From assembly GCA_035495555.1 (NCBI GenBank), contig DATJFQ010000026.1:1-62509 (forward strand): DNA of 62,509 nt, in the 5' to 3' direction. This DNA is from DATJFQ01 sp035495555. GTDB lineage: Bacteria; Acidobacteriota; Vicinamibacteria; Vicinamibacterales; 2-12-FULL-66-21. Below are positions 8,625-17,090 of this stretch, in pieces. The translations under genes and the position numbers were made by a program. How positions within the stretch are numbered: the stretch's first letter is position 1; every line of letters starts with the position of its first letter. Under the pieces are notes generated by a model. It did no database searches. It saw only the letters and a program-made list of their open reading frames with translations, and was not told the origin of the DNA.

Positions 8625-8752
8625 GCCGTACCGGAGGGACGAAAACGTCTTAAACCCGAAGACGTATGTAGCTTTGGCGTACGAGGAGGCGCTGGCCCAC
8701 CGCGGTCAGGCTGCTACGGTCGAGGTTCGTCCTGAAAAGCCCTCGAGGTCGA

Positions 8753-8779
8753 CCATCGTCCATCGTCCATCGATCATCG
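8753..8779. repeat. CATCGTC-type heptamer tandem repeat
   Basis: Four tandem 7-nt units (CATCGTC, CATCGTC, CATCGAT, CATCGCT) lie in the gap between the start of the oxidase operon and the 3' end of the PAS-protein gene. It is not part of a CRISPR, as there are no spacers. It shares unit length with the arrays near 241 and 20865. Confidence 0.5.
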
Positions 8780-9349
8780 CTCCGCGGATTGTGGCGCGGA
8801 CAGCAGGAACCACCGCCAGAGCGCAGGCGTGGTTCCGTCCACCCGCTGTACGATGACGTTCATCGGTGAGGGCCGCCGATCGCGTGGAGCGATATCGAGC
8901 TGGCGATGGAGGGGCCGCGGATTCGACTGCAGGTGCTGCAGCAGCTCCTCGGCGGCGCGGCGATCCTTGAACCACAGCACCGCCGGCTTTCCGACCATGT
9001 GGCGCTCCGATGAATGGAGCAGCAGGAGCGCCTCACGGTTGGCTTCGGTGACGACGCCGTGGTCATCCGTCAGAAAGCATGGAATGGGAACGCGGTCGAG
9101 GAGATCGCGATGGCGCGTCGTCAGCGCTTCGAGACGCTGTTCGAGCTTGCGGCAGTGTTCCTCCACCCGGCGCAGCTCGATGATGACTTCGCCGACGAGC
9201 GAGGAGACCTGCGCCAGTGTGTCCGGATGGTCCCGGAGGGCACGTTCCGCTGTGCGAAGAATGCGGGCGCTGAGCTGCTCGAGATAGGTCGCGCGATCGC
9301 CACGGCGCCTGGAAACGGCCGCGGCAGGCGTCGATGTGTCGTGGTCCAT
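8774..9349 (-). CDS. PAS-domain protein with N-terminal helix
   Basis: A 191-aa soluble protein. Residues 20-80 form a long amphipathic, coiled-coil-like helix (RVEEHCRKLEQRLEALTTRH). Residues about 85-185 look like a PAS fold (VPIPCFLTDDHGVVTEANREALLLL, then VGKPAVLWFKDRRAAEELLQHL). There is no histidine kinase, GGDEF or DNA-binding part, so it is a stand-alone sensor or adaptor. It runs in the same direction as the oxidase operon, about 150 bp upstream of coxA. Whether it regulates that operon is unknown. Confidence 0.75.
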   Translation of the reverse strand: MDHDTSTPAAAVSRRRGDRATYLEQLSARILRTAERALRDHPDTLAQVSSLVGEVIIELRRVEEHCRKLEQRLEALTTRHRDLLDRVPIPCFLTDDHGVVTEANREALLLLHSSERHMVGKPAVLWFKDRRAAEELLQHLQSNPRPLHRQLDIAPRDRRPSPMNVIVQRVDGTTPALWRWFLLSAPQSAER

Positions 9350-9397
9350 CAGTTCGATGTCCTCGGCGGAACTATATCTGTGAGATTCCGTCGTGTC

Positions 9398-11209
9398 CTA
9401 CGTCCCGCCGGACCTCGCCCGGCGATCTTCGGCTGGCGCTCCACGCGTCGAGGTCAGGTTCCTGGCGCTGTTCACGAGCGACACGTGCGAGAACGCCTGT
9501 GGGTAGTTGCCGAGCAGCCGCTTGTTCCGGGGATCGTACTCCTCGGAGATGAGACCGAGATCGTTGGTGAGCGCCGCCACCCGTTCGACGATGCGGCGGG
9601 CCTCGTCCTTGCGTCCCTGCAGCGCGTAGTTGTCCGCCAGCCAGAGCGTGCACGGCAGGAACGCGCCCTCTCCTGGCGGAAGACCGTCGACGTTGCGCGT
9701 CCCTTCGTGCATCGGATAGCGCAGCAGAAAACCGTCGCGCATCAAATCGTGCTCGATGGCCGCCACGGTACCGAGGATGCGGGGGTCATCGGGCGGCAGG
9801 AAGCCGACCAGCGGCAGCAGCAGCAGGCTCGCGTCCATGTCGTTCGAGCCGTAGTACTGAGTAAAGGCATTCCGGTCGCGATTGAACCCGTTGGCGCAGA
9901 CCTGGTCGTGAATCTGCTGACGCACCTCACGCCACCGATCGACGGGGCCGTCGTGGGTGAACTCCTCGATGATGTGAATCGCGCGATCGAATGCCACCCA
10001 GGCCATCACCTTCGAGTGCGTGAAGTGCCGCCGCGGGCCACGAACTTCCCAGATGCCTTCGTCGGGCTGCTGCCAGATGCCTTCGAGGCCATCGATCAGC
10101 ACCTTCTGCAGCTCCCACGCCGCGTGATCGGGCTTGACGCCTGAGCGCAAGGCCAGGTGCATGGCATCCATCACCTCGCCGTACACATCCAACTGCCGCT
10201 GGCCGGACGCGGCATTGCCGATGCGCACCGGCGCCGAGTTCTCGTACCCGGGCAGCCACGGCAACTCGAATTCGCGCAGCCGCCGCTCACCCGCGGGTCC
10301 ATACATGATCTGCAAGTCGGCGGGATCGCCCGCGACCGCTCGCAGGAGCCAGTTGCGCCACTGCTCGGCTTCTTCGGTGTACCCGCCCACGAGGAGCGCG
10401 TAGAGGGTGAACGTCGCGTCGCGCAGCCAGCAGTAGCGGTAGTCCCAGTTGCGCACGCCCCCAATCTGCTCGGGCAGCGACGTCGTCGGGGCCGCGACGA
10501 TGCCGCCGGTTGGCGCGTAGGTGAGCGCCTTCAGCGTAATCAGCGATCGCATGACGAGGTCCGGATATTCCCCGTCGTACGTGCAGCGCGCGGCCCAGTC
10601 TTCCCACCATTCGCAGGCCCCCTCGACCGCCTGAAGGGGTTCGACGTACGGCGCAGATTCGTGAGAAGGATGCCACACGAGCAGAAACGGCAGGCGGTCG
10701 CCCGCTTTGACCGTGAATTCCGATCGCGTGGTCAGATCGACCCCGTGCGTTCGGACGGGAGACCACAAGGAGAGCGCGTCGGGGCCGGCAATCGCGAGCA
10801 GCACGCCGTCGATCCGCCGCACCCATGGGACGACCGACCCGTAATCGAAACGGATGACGAGCTCCATCTGCATCTGCACTTCGCCGTCGACGCATTCGAC
10901 AATGCGCGCCAGGTCGACGCTGTTGTCGCGCGGGGGCATGCAGTCCGTGATGCGGACGGTTCCCGTGGAGGTGCGGAATTCGGTTTCGAGAACGAGCGAT
11001 CGCCCGAGATATCTTCGCGACGTCGCGCTGCTGCCGTCGGAGGGACCGATGAGCCAGCGGCCGTGCGACGGATCGCCGAGGAGCGCGGAGAAGCACGCCG
11101 CCGAGTCGAATCGCGGCATGCACAGCCAATCGATCGATCCATCGCGACCGATGAGCGCTGCCGTGTGCGTGTCGCCGATGAGCGCGTAATCCTCAATCCG
11201 CTGCGCCAT
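9398..11209 (-). CDS. Glycoside hydrolase family 15 (glucoamylase/trehalase-like)
   Basis: A 603-aa cytosolic enzyme without signal peptide. The N terminus (IEDYALIGDTHTAALIGRDG, then SIDWLCMPRFDS) is the GH15 super-sandwich domain. The (alpha/alpha)6 barrel shows GGVRNWDYRYCWLRDATFTL, with general-acid-region residues, and SEEYDPRNKRLLGNYPQAFS, with the conserved Glu pair near the C terminus. Such proteins hydrolyse alpha-glucans or trehalose; the substrate cannot be decided here. It is followed downstream by the PAS gene on the same strand. Its 5' end lies only 32 bp from the divergent ZIP transporter. Confidence 0.9.
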   Translation of the reverse strand: MAQRIEDYALIGDTHTAALIGRDGSIDWLCMPRFDSAACFSALLGDPSHGRWLIGPSDGSSATSRRYLGRSLVLETEFRTSTGTVRITDCMPPRDNSVDLARIVECVDGEVQMQMELVIRFDYGSVVPWVRRIDGVLLAIAGPDALSLWSPVRTHGVDLTTRSEFTVKAGDRLPFLLVWHPSHESAPYVEPLQAVEGACEWWEDWAARCTYDGEYPDLVMRSLITLKALTYAPTGGIVAAPTTSLPEQIGGVRNWDYRYCWLRDATFTLYALLVGGYTEEAEQWRNWLLRAVAGDPADLQIMYGPAGERRLREFELPWLPGYENSAPVRIGNAASGQRQLDVYGEVMDAMHLALRSGVKPDHAAWELQKVLIDGLEGIWQQPDEGIWEVRGPRRHFTHSKVMAWVAFDRAIHIIEEFTHDGPVDRWREVRQQIHDQVCANGFNRDRNAFTQYYGSNDMDASLLLLPLVGFLPPDDPRILGTVAAIEHDLMRDGFLLRYPMHEGTRNVDGLPPGEGAFLPCTLWLADNYALQGRKDEARRIVERVAALTNDLGLISEEYDPRNKRLLGNYPQAFSHVSLVNSARNLTSTRGAPAEDRRARSGGT

Positions 11210-11241
11210 GGCTTCATCCTATCAAGCCGCCCTTCATCCTC

Positions 11242-12030
11242 GTGCCGGGCGTACGCATTGCAGCCTGCGCAGGTGTGCCCGGCTGGCTTGCGGCGGGATT
11301 CTGGGGCGGCGTTGCAGGGGCGGCACTCGTCGTCGGGGCCGCGTTCGGATTCGGCGTCAGCATCGGCAGGCAAATCATCGCGGGCGTGATGGCGTTTGGC
11401 AGCGGCGTGCTGATTTCGACGCTGTCGTTCGATTTGATCGACGAAGCGTATCGACGGGGTGGATTCGACGCCGTCGCGGTTGGGTTCCTCGGCGGCGCCG
11501 CGGTGTACACGGCGCTGAACGTCTGGCTCGCGAGCAAGGGCGCGAAGCATCGGAAGCGGTCCGGCGGCCAGCAACCAAGCGAAAGCGAACATCCGGGCAG
11601 CGGTATCGCCATTGCGCTCGGCGCATTGCTGGACGGCATTCCCGAGTCGATGGTGATCGGGCTCAGCCTGCTGCACGGAGGCGCCGTCAGCGGCGTTGCC
11701 GTGACCGCAGTCTTCATTTCCAACATCCCCGAAGGGCTCTCGAGTTCGGCTGGTATGCGTCAGGCCGGCCGCTCGGCGGGGTACGTGTTCGGCGTCTGGA
11801 TCGGCATCGCGGTCATCTCCGGGTTCGCTGCGCTCGCCGGATACGTCCTGTTTCAGGGCGCGTCGGCGAACGTGATTGCGGGGACGACGGCCGTTGCAGC
11901 CGGCGCGATCCTCGCGATGCTGTCCGACACGATGATTCCGGAAGCCTTCAGCGATGCGCACAACATGGCCGGGCTGGTCACCGTGTTCGGGTTCCTGCTC
12001 GCGTTCCTGCTCACGAAACTTCAGCAGTAA
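11242..12030 (+). CDS. ZIP-family metal transporter
   Basis: Polytopic protein of 262 aa with about eight helices. The ZIP metal-site helices are recognisable as ALLDGIPESMVIGLSLL and FISNIPEGLSSSAGM. A short hydrophilic loop (residues 95-120) with GGQQPSESEHPG replaces the usual His-rich loop. Family members move Zn2+, Fe2+ or Mn2+ into the cytosol. The start is GTG at 11242. It stands alone, divergent from the GH15 gene and followed by a 150-bp gap. Confidence 0.85.
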   Translation: MPGVRIAACAGVPGWLAAGFWGGVAGAALVVGAAFGFGVSIGRQIIAGVMAFGSGVLISTLSFDLIDEAYRRGGFDAVAVGFLGGAAVYTALNVWLASKGAKHRKRSGGQQPSESEHPGSGIAIALGALLDGIPESMVIGLSLLHGGAVSGVAVTAVFISNIPEGLSSSAGMRQAGRSAGYVFGVWIGIAVISGFAALAGYVLFQGASANVIAGTTAVAAGAILAMLSDTMIPEAFSDAHNMAGLVTVFGFLLAFLLTKLQQ

Positions 12031-12180
12031 TCCCTCACGGCCGGGCCGTAGCCGGACGGTACGCCTCGGCCGCGGAATTGCAACGGTTCGCGCCGAATTC
12101 TCCCCGTTTTCGCCGTCGATGCGGTACGTCGTCTGCACACATCTGCAGGGGGATGGAGCAATCAGAAAGGAGCATGAAAC

Positions 12181-13014
12181 GTGAACGTGCGGAAATTCCG
12201 ATGGACGGCATCGACCGGGATCCTGGCAGCGGCGGCAATGTGTGTCGTGATGGCCGCGCCGCCGGCGCTCGCGCAAGGCGCGCGCTGGAGCGAGCGAACG
12301 ATCCTGCAGTTCGACCGGCCGGTGATGATTCCGGGCAAGGTGCTGCAGCCGGGCACTTATATTTTTCAGCTCGCGAATACGCTGGGCGATCGGGACATCA
12401 TGCAGGTCTACACGACGGACCCGAACAACCCTGATCACGAACGCGATCTGATCGCGACGACCGTGACCGTTCCCGCCAAGCGCCCGAAGGCAAACGGTGA
12501 CGTCGTGCTGAAGTTTGCGAACACCGAGGGTCAGGAGCCGGTCGCGCTGAAGGCGTTCTTCTATCCTGGGACCCTGCGCGGCCACCAGTTCGTCTATCCG
12601 CAGAACGAAGCGATGAAGATCGCGAAGGCGACCCATACGCTGGTTCTGTCGCATGACATCGAGGGCAGCGACATGGAAAAGGGGACGATCTATAACCTCG
12701 ACGCCAACGGGCAGCGCACGGCCTGGCAGCAGGACCCTGACGTGGCGCGGGAGTGGGCCGCATGGGTGTCGACGCGCCAGCCGTCTCAGCACGCGCGCAC
12801 CCGCTGGATGCACGACAACGACGTGGTCGGGACCTCAGGGCATGCTGCGTCGACGGGATCGAACATGACCTCCGAGCAGCACGCAGACGCGATCACCCGG
12901 CTCGTGGACCAGGCGCTGCACGCGTCGGGTCGGACGATCACGATCGATCGGTCCACGCTGGAGCAGATTCGATCGCACGCGGAAGCCATTCGAAACGGCG
13001 GGGGACAGCACTAA
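12181..13014 (+). CDS. Secreted protein of unknown function
   Basis: A 277-aa exported protein with a clear signal peptide ending at ALAQ. A beta-rich domain follows (FDRPVMIPGKVLQPGTYIFQ, later VALKAFFYPGTLRGHQFVYP), a type common in acidobacterial secretomes but without a function I know. The C-terminal 60 residues form a separate helical part (MTSEQHADAITRLVDQALHA). The GTG at 12181 is the start: an AGAAAGGAG ribosome-binding site lies 10 nt upstream, and the nearby ATG at 12174 is out of frame. Confidence 0.7.
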   Translation: MNVRKFRWTASTGILAAAAMCVVMAAPPALAQGARWSERTILQFDRPVMIPGKVLQPGTYIFQLANTLGDRDIMQVYTTDPNNPDHERDLIATTVTVPAKRPKANGDVVLKFANTEGQEPVALKAFFYPGTLRGHQFVYPQNEAMKIAKATHTLVLSHDIEGSDMEKGTIYNLDANGQRTAWQQDPDVAREWAAWVSTRQPSQHARTRWMHDNDVVGTSGHAASTGSNMTSEQHADAITRLVDQALHASGRTITIDRSTLEQIRSHAEAIRNGGGQH

Positions 13015-13023
13015 CCACCCGGC

Positions 13024-13827
13024 ATGGCGTCGCTGGAGCATCTTCTCGGCCAGCCGTCGAGCAGCCTGAGGGTGCTCCTCGTTGCCGCGCACCCGGATGA
13101 TGAGACGGTGGGAGCAGGCGCCTTGCTCTCGCGTCTCAGCGCCGGCGGAGCGCGGCTCGCGGTCGTTCACGCCACCGACGGCGCTCCTGCCGATATGACC
13201 GACGCGTCCGCGCACGGCTTCCCGACACGGACTCTCTATGCCGCCGCTCGCGAAGAGGAGCTGCGCCACGCCCTCGCGTGCCTGCCGAACGCGGTCGAAC
13301 GATTCCCCCTCGGCTTCGTCGATCAATCGCTCGCGTTCCGGCTCGGCGACCTGACGGACGCGCTGGCCGGCGTCCTGCGCGCGTTCCATCCGTCAGTCGT
13401 GCTGGCACACCCCTACGAAGGCGGCCATCCCGATCACGATTCGGCCGCGCTCGCCACGACGCTCGCGCTGTCGAGGACGGGCCTCGCACAGCCGTCCCGG
13501 CACATCGAGTTCACGTCGTACCACCTCTGGAACGGGATCCTGCGTTCGGGATTATTTCTCCAGGGTGACGAGGGAGCGACGATGTTGGAGGCCGATGAGG
13601 AAGCGGAGCAGTTGAAGCAACGGATGCTGCGGTGCTTCGTCTCGCAGCGCGACACGCTTGGGCGCCTGGATACCGGCGCGCGCGAACGGTTTCGCGGCGC
13701 GCTCCGCTACGATTTCCGTCGTCCGCCGCACGAGCCTCCGCTGCTGTACGACCTGTACCACTGGGGGATCACCAGCGAGCAATGGCTGGCGCGCGCCGCC
13801 GCACTGCTCGACGCGGAGGGTGCGTGA
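13024..13827 (+). CDS. PIG-L/LmbE-family zinc deacetylase
   Basis: A 267-aa enzyme with the family's zinc motif AAHPDDETVGAGALL at about 20-34 and the second site HPYEGGHPDHDSAA. Members remove acetyl groups from N-acetylglucosamine-type sugars. It begins 10 nt after the secreted protein and its stop overlaps the glycosyltransferase start (TGATG), so the two probably act on one glycoconjugate. The actual substrate is unknown. Confidence 0.85.
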   Translation: MASLEHLLGQPSSSLRVLLVAAHPDDETVGAGALLSRLSAGGARLAVVHATDGAPADMTDASAHGFPTRTLYAAAREEELRHALACLPNAVERFPLGFVDQSLAFRLGDLTDALAGVLRAFHPSVVLAHPYEGGHPDHDSAALATTLALSRTGLAQPSRHIEFTSYHLWNGILRSGLFLQGDEGATMLEADEEAEQLKQRMLRCFVSQRDTLGRLDTGARERFRGALRYDFRRPPHEPPLLYDLYHWGITSEQWLARAAALLDAEGA

Positions 13828-14876
13828 TGCCGCTGACGGTCGTCCTCGCGGCCTATCCGCTGGCGCTCGTCGCGCCGGGCTGCATCGGCGGCGCGGAAGA
13901 GATCGTGCGATTGATCGACGCAGGCCTGCACGCCGCAGGTCATCACGCGGTCGTCATTGCGCAGGAAGGATCCCGTGCGACCGGCACGCTCGTGCCGACC
14001 CCGGCGGTCGATGCCCCCTACGACGCGCGCGCGCGCGCGCACGCCTCCGAGTCTGTCCGCCGGGCGCTCGACTACGTGACGAACCGATGGGCCGTCGACG
14101 TGGTGCACTTTCACGGAATCGATTTTCCGTCGTACGTGCCAACGGCCGAAACGCGCATGGTCGCGACGCTCCACCTTCCGATTGGCTGGTATCCCGCTGA
14201 TGCGCTCGAGCGGGTATCCGCGCGAGTGCAATTCGTGTGCGTGTCGCACTCGCAGCAGCGATCGGCGGACGCGGCAGGGCTTCGAGCCGGCCTCATCGAG
14301 AACGGCGTTGATATCACGCCGCTGCCGGTCGCCAGAAAGGCAAGTTACGTGGTCGCGATGGGACGCATCTGCCCTGAGAAATCCTTTCACGAAGCGATCG
14401 ATGCGGCCCGGCTCGCAGACGTGAATCTGCTGCTGGCCGGACGGGCGTTTCCGTTCGAGGAACACCAGCGCTACTTCCAGGAGGTCGTCCGCCCGCGGCT
14501 GGACGGCCGGCGGCGCTTCGTCGGCCCGGTCAACGCCGCGGAAAAGCGGCGTCTGCTGGCGCGGGCCCGTTGCCTGCTGGTCACGAGCCGTGCCCCTGAG
14601 ACGAGTTCGCTCGTCGCGATGGAGGCGCTCGCGCTCGGCACGCCGGTGATCGCGTTTGCGTCCGGAGCGCTGCCCGAAATCGTGGAACACGGTCGAACCG
14701 GGTTCATCGTTCGGGATGCCGCGGAGATGGCCGCGGCGATCCGGGTGGCGGACACCATTCGCGCCGAGGACTGCCGGCGCGCGGCGGAAACGCGATTCGG
14801 CGCCGATCGCATGTGCGCCGAGTACATCCGCATGTACGAACAGCTCACGGCAGAACGGTCCACGGCGTGCGCGTGA
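13827..14876 (+). CDS. Glycosyltransferase family 4 (GT-B)
   Basis: A 349-aa GT-B fold enzyme. The N-terminal acceptor domain contains GGAEEIVRLIDAGLHAAGHH. The C-terminal donor domain has RICPEKSFHEAIDAA and the EX7E-like segment SSLVAMEALALGTPVIAFAS, followed by LPEIVEHGRTGFIV. The start at 13827 is fixed by the TGATG overlap with the deacetylase. Together with PIG-L it suggests synthesis of a deacetylated sugar conjugate. Confidence 0.88.
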   Translation: MPLTVVLAAYPLALVAPGCIGGAEEIVRLIDAGLHAAGHHAVVIAQEGSRATGTLVPTPAVDAPYDARARAHASESVRRALDYVTNRWAVDVVHFHGIDFPSYVPTAETRMVATLHLPIGWYPADALERVSARVQFVCVSHSQQRSADAAGLRAGLIENGVDITPLPVARKASYVVAMGRICPEKSFHEAIDAARLADVNLLLAGRAFPFEEHQRYFQEVVRPRLDGRRRFVGPVNAAEKRRLLARARCLLVTSRAPETSSLVAMEALALGTPVIAFASGALPEIVEHGRTGFIVRDAAEMAAAIRVADTIRAEDCRRAAETRFGADRMCAEYIRMYEQLTAERSTACA

Positions 14877-14943
14877 TCGGGCAGCCGTCGGAATCGCGCT
14901 TGCATCAATCGCTCGGGGACGATCGTATTTTCCGGGAGGCACG

Positions 14944-15537
14944 ATGGCGGCAGCACATCCGTTGACGGATCACGAGGAAATCCGCAAGTGGGCGGAAGCT
15001 CGCGGCGCGAAACCCACCTGCGTTCGCGGCACGGGCGGCAAGGGCGATACCGGAATGATCCGGCTGGATTTCCCCGGCTACAGCGGTGCGGGCAAGCTCC
15101 AGCCCATCTCCTGGGACGACTGGTTCGCCTCCTTCGACGAGAACAATCTCGCGCTGCTCGTGCAGGACACGCTCGCGCGCGGCGGTAAGAGCAACTTCAA
15201 CAAGCTCGTCGCGCGGCGCACTGCACAGGGACGGCAGAAGAGCCGGCGCACCGGAACGTCGCGCAGCTCCTCGCGGACCTCAGGCCGGAAAACCTCGTCC
15301 GCGGCAAAGGGCGGCGCGCGCAAGACCTCGTCACGCGCAACGTCGAAATCCAAGAGTGCCGGGTCGTCAGCCGGCCGCAAATCGTCGAGCTCGCGATCGA
15401 CCGGAAGCCGGGCGGCCTCAGCCCGATCGGCCTCGACGCGCTCGGCATCCGGCCGATCCGCCGCGCGATCGAGCGGACGGTCCTCCACGCGCTCGACCGC
15501 ACGTTCGTCGTCGCGGAAGCGCTCCACCAGGAAGTGA
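14944..15537 (+). CDS. Protein with Arg/Ser-rich low-complexity tail
   Basis: A 197-aa protein in two parts. Residues 1-92 form a compact domain (TDHEEIRKWAEARGAKPTCV, DTGMIRLDFPGYSGAG, ISWDDWFASFDENNLALLVQ) that occurs in many bacteria as a small uncharacterised protein, sometimes mislabelled a glucan-branching enzyme. Residues 93-197 are almost only Ser, Arg, Thr, Ala, Lys and Gly with recurring SRS/RSS/RTS units, strongly basic and disordered, like histone H1-type or SR-type tails. Nucleic-acid binding is a reasonable inference for the tail. A GGGAGG ribosome-binding site precedes the ATG. A 37-aa membrane peptide begins 3 nt after its stop. Confidence 0.8.
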   Translation: MAAAHPLTDHEEIRKWAEARGAKPTCVRGTGGKGDTGMIRLDFPGYSGAGKLQPISWDDWFASFDENNLALLVQDTLARGGKSNFNKLVARRTAQGRQKSRRTGTSRSSSRTSGRKTSSAAKGGARKTSSRATSKSKSAGSSAGRKSSSSRSTGSRAASARSASTRSASGRSAARSSGRSSTRSTARSSSRKRSTRK

Positions 15538-15540
15538 CGC

Positions 15541-15654
15541 ATGTCACTCGCACCCTCGACGAAGTTCTCGTTCTGGACCGTGGTGCTGCTGATTGTCGGC
15601 CTGATCGTCATCGTGTGTATCGCGTACTTCGTCGTCACGCCGCACGTGTCGTGA
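15541..15654 (+). CDS. 37-aa single-pass membrane peptide
   Basis: A short open frame with ATG at 15541 and TGA at 15652-15654. It encodes a hydrophilic 11-residue head followed by one strongly hydrophobic helix (FWTVVLLIVGLIVIVCIAYF) and a short tail. It starts 3 nt after the Arg/Ser-tailed protein, consistent with cotranscription and coupling. No family is recognised. The clean transmembrane profile makes a chance frame less likely, but no homology was tested. Confidence 0.6.
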   Translation: MSLAPSTKFSFWTVVLLIVGLIVIVCIAYFVVTPHVS

Positions 15655-15661
15655 GGCCGCT

Positions 15662-16993
15662 CTACCGGCCGACGGCCGACGGATCGATCCACACCGGCGC
15701 CTTGTGGACAGGGACGCACTCGTGCGGGGGCGCCCAGTGCCAGAGCGCATCGAGCACTATCACGGCGACGCGGCCGCCGTCCCGCCGCAACTCCTTGATC
15801 GGAGTCCCCAGCGGCGCCGTGTCGCCCTTTCCGCAGGCATCCGTCTCACCCACCGCGTCTTTGAAGATGCGCGTGCCCTCTTTCGTGATCACCGGCCGGT
15901 AAAAATCGCGGTCGTCGGTGATCGCGCGGTAAAACGCGTCGAGGTACGCGTGCGCGAGCTGCGCACCATGCGCATCCACCGTTGTGCTGTCGATCGCGCG
16001 GCTGATACCGTCCTTCCGTGAGGCGAAGTCCTGCCGCATGCGCTCCAGCAGCGCCCGATCGAACAGCGTGCGCGCGCGCTGGACCTGAGCGATGACTTCG
16101 GTGTCGATGTCCGACGCCGAAAAGTCGTGCGGGAACACGTGATCGAACCATGTATGGCGTCCCGTAACCGCACCCGCCAGATCGAAGTCCTGAAGCACGG
16201 GAACAGCGCCGGCTGCCGTTCGGTAGGCCCCCATGTTCCACAGCTTCTTCCTCGCATCGCACCGGTAGCGATCGCCGGCCGCCATCATGAGGCACCAATC
16301 GAAATTCCCGATCAGCGCCTCCGTGAACGCGACGCGCGCCGTTTCTTCCGGCGTGAACATCTCCTGCGCGTTCGTGAACTCGTCCGGCGTGATTTCAGCC
16401 GTCGCTCCGATCCGGCGCTTCAGATCGTCATCGTCTTCGACGATCAAGGCATTGCGGGTCAGACCGCCGTGGGACGGCGCCGACGTATCGACGTACGTGA
16501 CCCGGGCCGGGCGTGTGCGCGGCGTACGCGCACCGGCGGCGTCGGCCATGCGATAGACGACGCCCTCGCGCCACGGCGATTTGTCATTCGCCAGCCGTCC
16601 GAACGCCCGGCTCAACTCCTCACCCGGCAACTCGCCGCAGTGCGTGTTGATCTTGAGAGTGTGAACGCCGTCGAACACTCCGCGGCCGCCTTTGACCTTC
16701 AGCTTCAGCTTCGGGAACGTGCATTCCTTGCGGCTCGTGTTTCCGCGGACTGAAAGCTCACCCTCCAGGATGCCCTCCGAGGGGGTCGTTTCACCCGCCT
16801 GCACACGTGCCGGCACGGAGAACGCGTCGTCCTTGTCGCTGCGGTCGAATAGCTGCTGCAGCGGCGCCTGAATCGTGAAGGAGATGACCGAGGGGTCGTC
16901 GAAGAAGCCGACGTCTGCTTCGAGGTACGGCGCGATCAGGAGCGCCAGCGCGCCAGCGAAGCATGCAGAGCGGATGAGCCGCGACGCCGTCAT
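15662..16993 (-). CDS. Secreted protein, possibly CotH-kinase-like
   Basis: A 443-aa protein with an N-terminal signal peptide. Segments reminiscent of CotH-type atypical kinases are GELSVRGNTSRKECTFPKLK, TEALIGNFDWCLMMAAGDRY and VPVLQDFDLAGAV, in the same order as the family's substrate-binding and metal-binding parts. The similarity is partial, so the call is tentative. It is convergent with the 37-aa peptide gene and has a free 5' end. It may alternatively be an uncharacterised acidobacterial secreted family. Confidence 0.6.
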   Translation of the reverse strand: MTASRLIRSACFAGALALLIAPYLEADVGFFDDPSVISFTIQAPLQQLFDRSDKDDAFSVPARVQAGETTPSEGILEGELSVRGNTSRKECTFPKLKLKVKGGRGVFDGVHTLKINTHCGELPGEELSRAFGRLANDKSPWREGVVYRMADAAGARTPRTRPARVTYVDTSAPSHGGLTRNALIVEDDDDLKRRIGATAEITPDEFTNAQEMFTPEETARVAFTEALIGNFDWCLMMAAGDRYRCDARKKLWNMGAYRTAAGAVPVLQDFDLAGAVTGRHTWFDHVFPHDFSASDIDTEVIAQVQRARTLFDRALLERMRQDFASRKDGISRAIDSTTVDAHGAQLAHAYLDAFYRAITDDRDFYRPVITKEGTRIFKDAVGETDACGKGDTAPLGTPIKELRRDGGRVAVIVLDALWHWAPPHECVPVHKAPVWIDPSAVGR

Positions 16994-17090
16994 GAGCGCC
17001 GGGTATGCGAGGCGCCTGCCAACGACAGAGCCAGGCCTGAAGGCCAGTCGGACGCCTCCAGGCCTGCGCGACAGCGGCGAAGCCGCGGTC

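Noticed and set aside
6975..8735. 586-aa plus-strand frame opposite coxA
   Set aside because: Antisense shadow of coxA, rich in Arg, Glu and His without domain features.
10732..12813. 693-aa minus-strand frame across the GH15-ZIP-secreted protein region
   Set aside because: It crosses three well-supported genes in other frames and has shadow-type composition.
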